Source: GCA-2730975 sp937893275 (GTDB lineage: Bacteria > Verrucomicrobiota > Verrucomicrobiia > Opitutales > Seribacteraceae). Taken from it: a DNA stretch of 9,073 bases. Location of the stretch: the NCBI GenBank assembly GCA_963968595.1, contig CAXAHJ010000131.1, positions 1 to 9,073 of the forward strand, in the 5' to 3' direction. Every line of letters begins with the position of its first letter. Positions within the stretch are counted from its first letter, which is position 1. Shown piece after piece: positions 7,446-9,073 of this stretch. The notes beneath the pieces are model-generated. The model saw nothing but the letters and a program-made list of their open reading frames with translations. It ran no database searches and had not been told where the DNA came from. Made by a program: the position numbers and the translations under genes.

Positions 7446-8026
7446 GATTCGAGTGTTCTTTGCTCCATGCATTTTCTCAGGGTAAGGTGGGCCCGGTGAC
7501 GGAGTTGATAAATGGCGTTGGGTTTTAAATCCAATTCTTCGGCGAGCGATTCCATCCGCACGCCGTCCAGACCAGCCCGGATCAAATGACGGGTGCGGTC
7601 GGGTAACTTGGAGATGCAATCGAGCAACCATCTGACGTTGTCTTGCTTGAGCTCGTCGGATGCCTTTTGCATCTCAGGCTGAACGGCCTCTGCGATGTCG
7701 TGCCGGAAACGATCCATTGCATTGGCCCGCCGGCTGGTTTTGCGCCAATGGTTGTTGAGCTGAAATTTCGCGATGCTCAGGAGCCAAGCCCGGAAATTCG
7801 TTCCGATTTCATAAGTCGACAGCTTGGCGAAGGCGACGAGAAAGGCTTCCTGCGCGAGATCCTCGGCATCTTCCAAGTGGTACACCCGGGCGGCGAGGTA
7901 TCCGCGGATCAACAACCCGTATTCCCGGACGAGCAGGCGGAAGCGATCCTTTTCACCCCCGAGCACTTGCTCGACGATGAAATCCGGATCAAAGATTGCA
8001 GGGCTTTCAGACATATTATCCACCAT
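7442..8026 (-). CDS. ECF-type RNA polymerase sigma-70 factor (Rhodopirellula/Verrucomicrobium-like)
   Basis: This 194-residue protein has only the two sigma-70 regions of an ECF (extracytoplasmic function) factor. Region 2 spans about 25-96, with D-A-E-D-L-A-Q-E-A-F at 53-62 and the -10-binding stretch F-R-A-W-L-L-S-I-A-K at 78-87, ending N-H-W-R-K. Region 4 spans about 133-187, with L-P-D-R-T-R and the helix-turn-helix L-A-E-E-L-D-L-K-P-N-A-I-Y-Q-L-R-H-R-A. It would direct RNA polymerase to a small set of promoters, probably including this locus. The following FecR-like gene overlaps its stop, which makes that protein the likely anti-sigma factor. The ATG at 8026 is used here. The in-frame ATG at 8014 is an alternative with GGTGG six bases upstream, a better ribosome site. 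The short size and form resemble the sigma family expanded in PVC bacteria. Confidence 0.93.
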   Translation of the reverse strand: MVDNMSESPAIFDPDFIVEQVLGGEKDRFRLLVREYGLLIRGYLAARVYHLEDAEDLAQEAFLVAFAKLSTYEIGTNFRAWLLSIAKFQLNNHWRKTSRRANAMDRFRHDIAEAVQPEMQKASDELKQDNVRWLLDCISKLPDRTRHLIRAGLDGVRMESLAEELDLKPNAIYQLRHRAHLTLRKCMEQRTLES

Positions 8027-8111
8027 ATGTCCACAAACCTGCGATTCTTACAAAATTAAATGAGAAGGAGGGAAAAATTGTGCCCGGACTTTCTTGCAAC
8101 AAAGCTGGGGT
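8027..8111 (-). promoter_or_regulatory. 85-bp gap before the sigma factor, possible promoter
   Basis: This is the longest non-coding stretch in the window and the most likely place for a promoter of the sigma/FecR operon. On the coding strand TTTAAT at 8060-8055 matches five of six bases of a σ70 -10 box, about 30 bases before the ATG at 8026. No good -35 hexamer sits at the right distance, so the call is weak. I find no strong hairpin with a T run after the upstream sulfatase stop, so read-through from that gene is also possible. Confidence 0.25.
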
Positions 8112-9073
8112 CTATTCGTATTCGGGAATCTTTGCGCCTTTTTCGATCAAGGTGTTTTCCCAATAAACCGAGCCATCCTCTTTTCTTTCGATCAGGCGTG
8201 CACGACTGCCCTGAACAGGTTTGGCCGGCTTCTTGGGAAAATAGGACGCGAGCTTTTTTCTTAGTTTATTGGTCTTCGGATCTGCTGCCAAATTTTTGTA
8301 TTCATGAGGATCTGTCTTCATGTCGTAAAGTTCTTCCGAACCATCCGCGTACCGGATGTAACGATGGGTTTCGGTGCGTGCGGAATCATTTCCCGGGCCA
8401 TGCGAGGTGATGGCGGGGCGAGTACGGGGAGCCTTTGCATCCTTGAGCTGGGGCACGAGGCTTAGGCCCTCGATTTCCTTAGGCACCGATTTCAATCCAC
8501 ATAACTCAGCCAAAGTTGGGTAAATGTCCAACAACTCGGCAGGACGCCCGCAACGGGCTCCTTTGGATATTCCCGGCCCGGTGAACATGAGAGGAACACG
8601 GGCGGTCGGATCCCATAGCGTGTTCTTTCCGGTGATTTCTTTTTCACCCAAATGATACCCGTGGTCAGACCAACAGACAATGATGGTGTTATCCTCCAGA
8701 CCACTCTCTTTCAATGCATCCAACACCCGACCCACCTGGGAATCCACAAAACTCACCGAAGCAAGGTAGGAGCGAACCTTGTTCTTCACTTGTTTACTCT
8801 CATCCAAAAACTTCAGACGTGGTTCGGGGAGATCCCAGTGAAGACACCAGGAAAAGCGTGGGGTATCCTTACGGTCATTGCGGCGAATAGGAGGAAGAAT
8901 CAGGGAATCCTCCGGATACATATCAAACCATTTCTGCGATGCATAAAGAGGGACATGCGGACGGAAAAAGCCAACCGCCATAAAGAAGGGATCCTTCGGC
9001 ATTTGAGAGAGTTCATTCACCGCCCAGTCCGCTGTTTTGTAATCCAGTTGATCCGAGTCATTGGGCGGCCAAA
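8112..9073 (-). CDS. Iduronate-2-sulfatase-like sulfatase, C-terminal part (cut by right edge)
   Basis: The reading frame is open to the right edge, so this is a partial gene of 319 visible residues and not one starting at the internal GTG at 9020. The 17 residues before that GTG (including Q-L-D-Y-K-T-A-D-W-A) fit the family and continue the protein. The signal peptide and the formylglycine motif lie outside. Visible elements (fragment numbering) are G-F-F-R-P-H-V-P-L-Y with His39, W-S-D-H-G-Y-H-L-G-E-K with metal ligands Asp136-His137, and G-K-N-T-L-W-D-P-T-A-R-V-P with Lys149. The Asp-His pair and the L-W-x-x-x-x-R-V-P form are typical of iduronate-2-sulfatase and choline-sulfatase types rather than arylsulfatase A types. 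The C-terminus has E-E-L-Y-D-M-K-T-D-P-H-E-Y. It would remove sulfate from a glycan, by family analogy a uronic acid residue, though the true substrate is unknown. Confidence 0.93.
   Translation of the reverse strand, partial: WPPNDSDQLDYKTADWAVNELSQMPKDPFFMAVGFFRPHVPLYASQKWFDMYPEDSLILPPIRRNDRKDTPRFSWCLHWDLPEPRLKFLDESKQVKNKVRSYLASVSFVDSQVGRVLDALKESGLEDNTIIVCWSDHGYHLGEKEITGKNTLWDPTARVPLMFTGPGISKGARCGRPAELLDIYPTLAELCGLKSVPKEIEGLSLVPQLKDAKAPRTRPAITSHGPGNDSARTETHRYIRYADGSEELYDMKTDPHEYKNLAADPKTNKLRKKLASYFPKKPAKPVQGSRARLIERKEDGSVYWENTLIEKGAKIPEYE

Noticed and set aside
7446..7631. A 62-residue N-terminal extension of the FecR-like protein
   Set aside because: It overlaps the sigma region 4 coding sequence in another frame and is Pro/Arg-rich without a family match; the ATGA overlap gives a far better start.
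8089..8104. A CTTT/AAAG inverted repeat after the right-hand sulfatase as a terminator
   Set aside because: The stem is four A/T-rich pairs and no T run follows directly.
9018..9020. The GTG as the start of the right-hand sulfatase
   Set aside because: The frame stays open to the edge, and the residues before it match the expected sulfatase sequence.
1..9073. tRNA, rRNA, CRISPR, insertion sequence or att sites
   Set aside because: No direct-repeat array, transposase, terminal inverted repeats or structured RNA was recognised by eye on either strand.

Overview
The window reads as part of a polysaccharide-degradation and regulation locus from a member of the PVC superphylum, most likely Verrucomicrobiota and less likely Planctomycetota or Lentisphaerota. 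The taxonomic signs are several unrelated secreted sulfatases side by side, a large β-propeller/HEAT/cytochrome c protein of the PVC 'putative heme-binding domain' type, and a short ECF sigma factor of the Rhodopirellula/Verrucomicrobium type coupled to a FecR-like membrane protein. The assignment rests on recognised protein families only; there is no rRNA or other marker gene.

All seven genes lie on the minus strand, so transcription runs from right to left. In that order they are: (1) the C-terminal part of an iduronate-2-sulfatase-like sulfatase (8112-9073, N-terminus beyond the right edge); (2) an 85-bp gap; (3) an ECF-type sigma factor (7442-8026); (4) a FecR-like transmembrane protein with a PA14-like C-terminal domain (5823-7445), whose ATG overlaps the sigma stop codon; (5) a 60-bp gap; (6) an 853-aa secreted propeller-cytochrome protein (3201-5762); (7) three sulfatases at 1816-3174, 324-1805 and 1-313, the last cut by the left edge. 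The gaps between genes 6 and 7 and among the last three sulfatases are only about 10-30 bp. No tRNA, rRNA, CRISPR array, insertion sequence or convincing terminator was seen.

Working model (inference): the sigma/FecR pair is a self-contained surface-signalling module. Its extracytoplasmic PA14-like domain could sense a glycan or cell-surface ligand and release the sigma factor to transcribe the neighbouring sulfatase and dehydrogenase genes. The sulfatases would remove sulfate esters from a marine or host polysaccharide, and the propeller-cytochrome might oxidise a released sugar and pass electrons to a c-type heme. No glycoside hydrolase, transporter or formylglycine-generating enzyme is present in the window.

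The most unusual points are the sulfatase at 1816-3174, which lacks the Arg of the C-x-P-x-R maturation motif and has Trp where the usual active-site His of G-K-W-H would be; the sugar-dehydrogenase-like residues in the heme protein; and the FecR-PA14 fusion.
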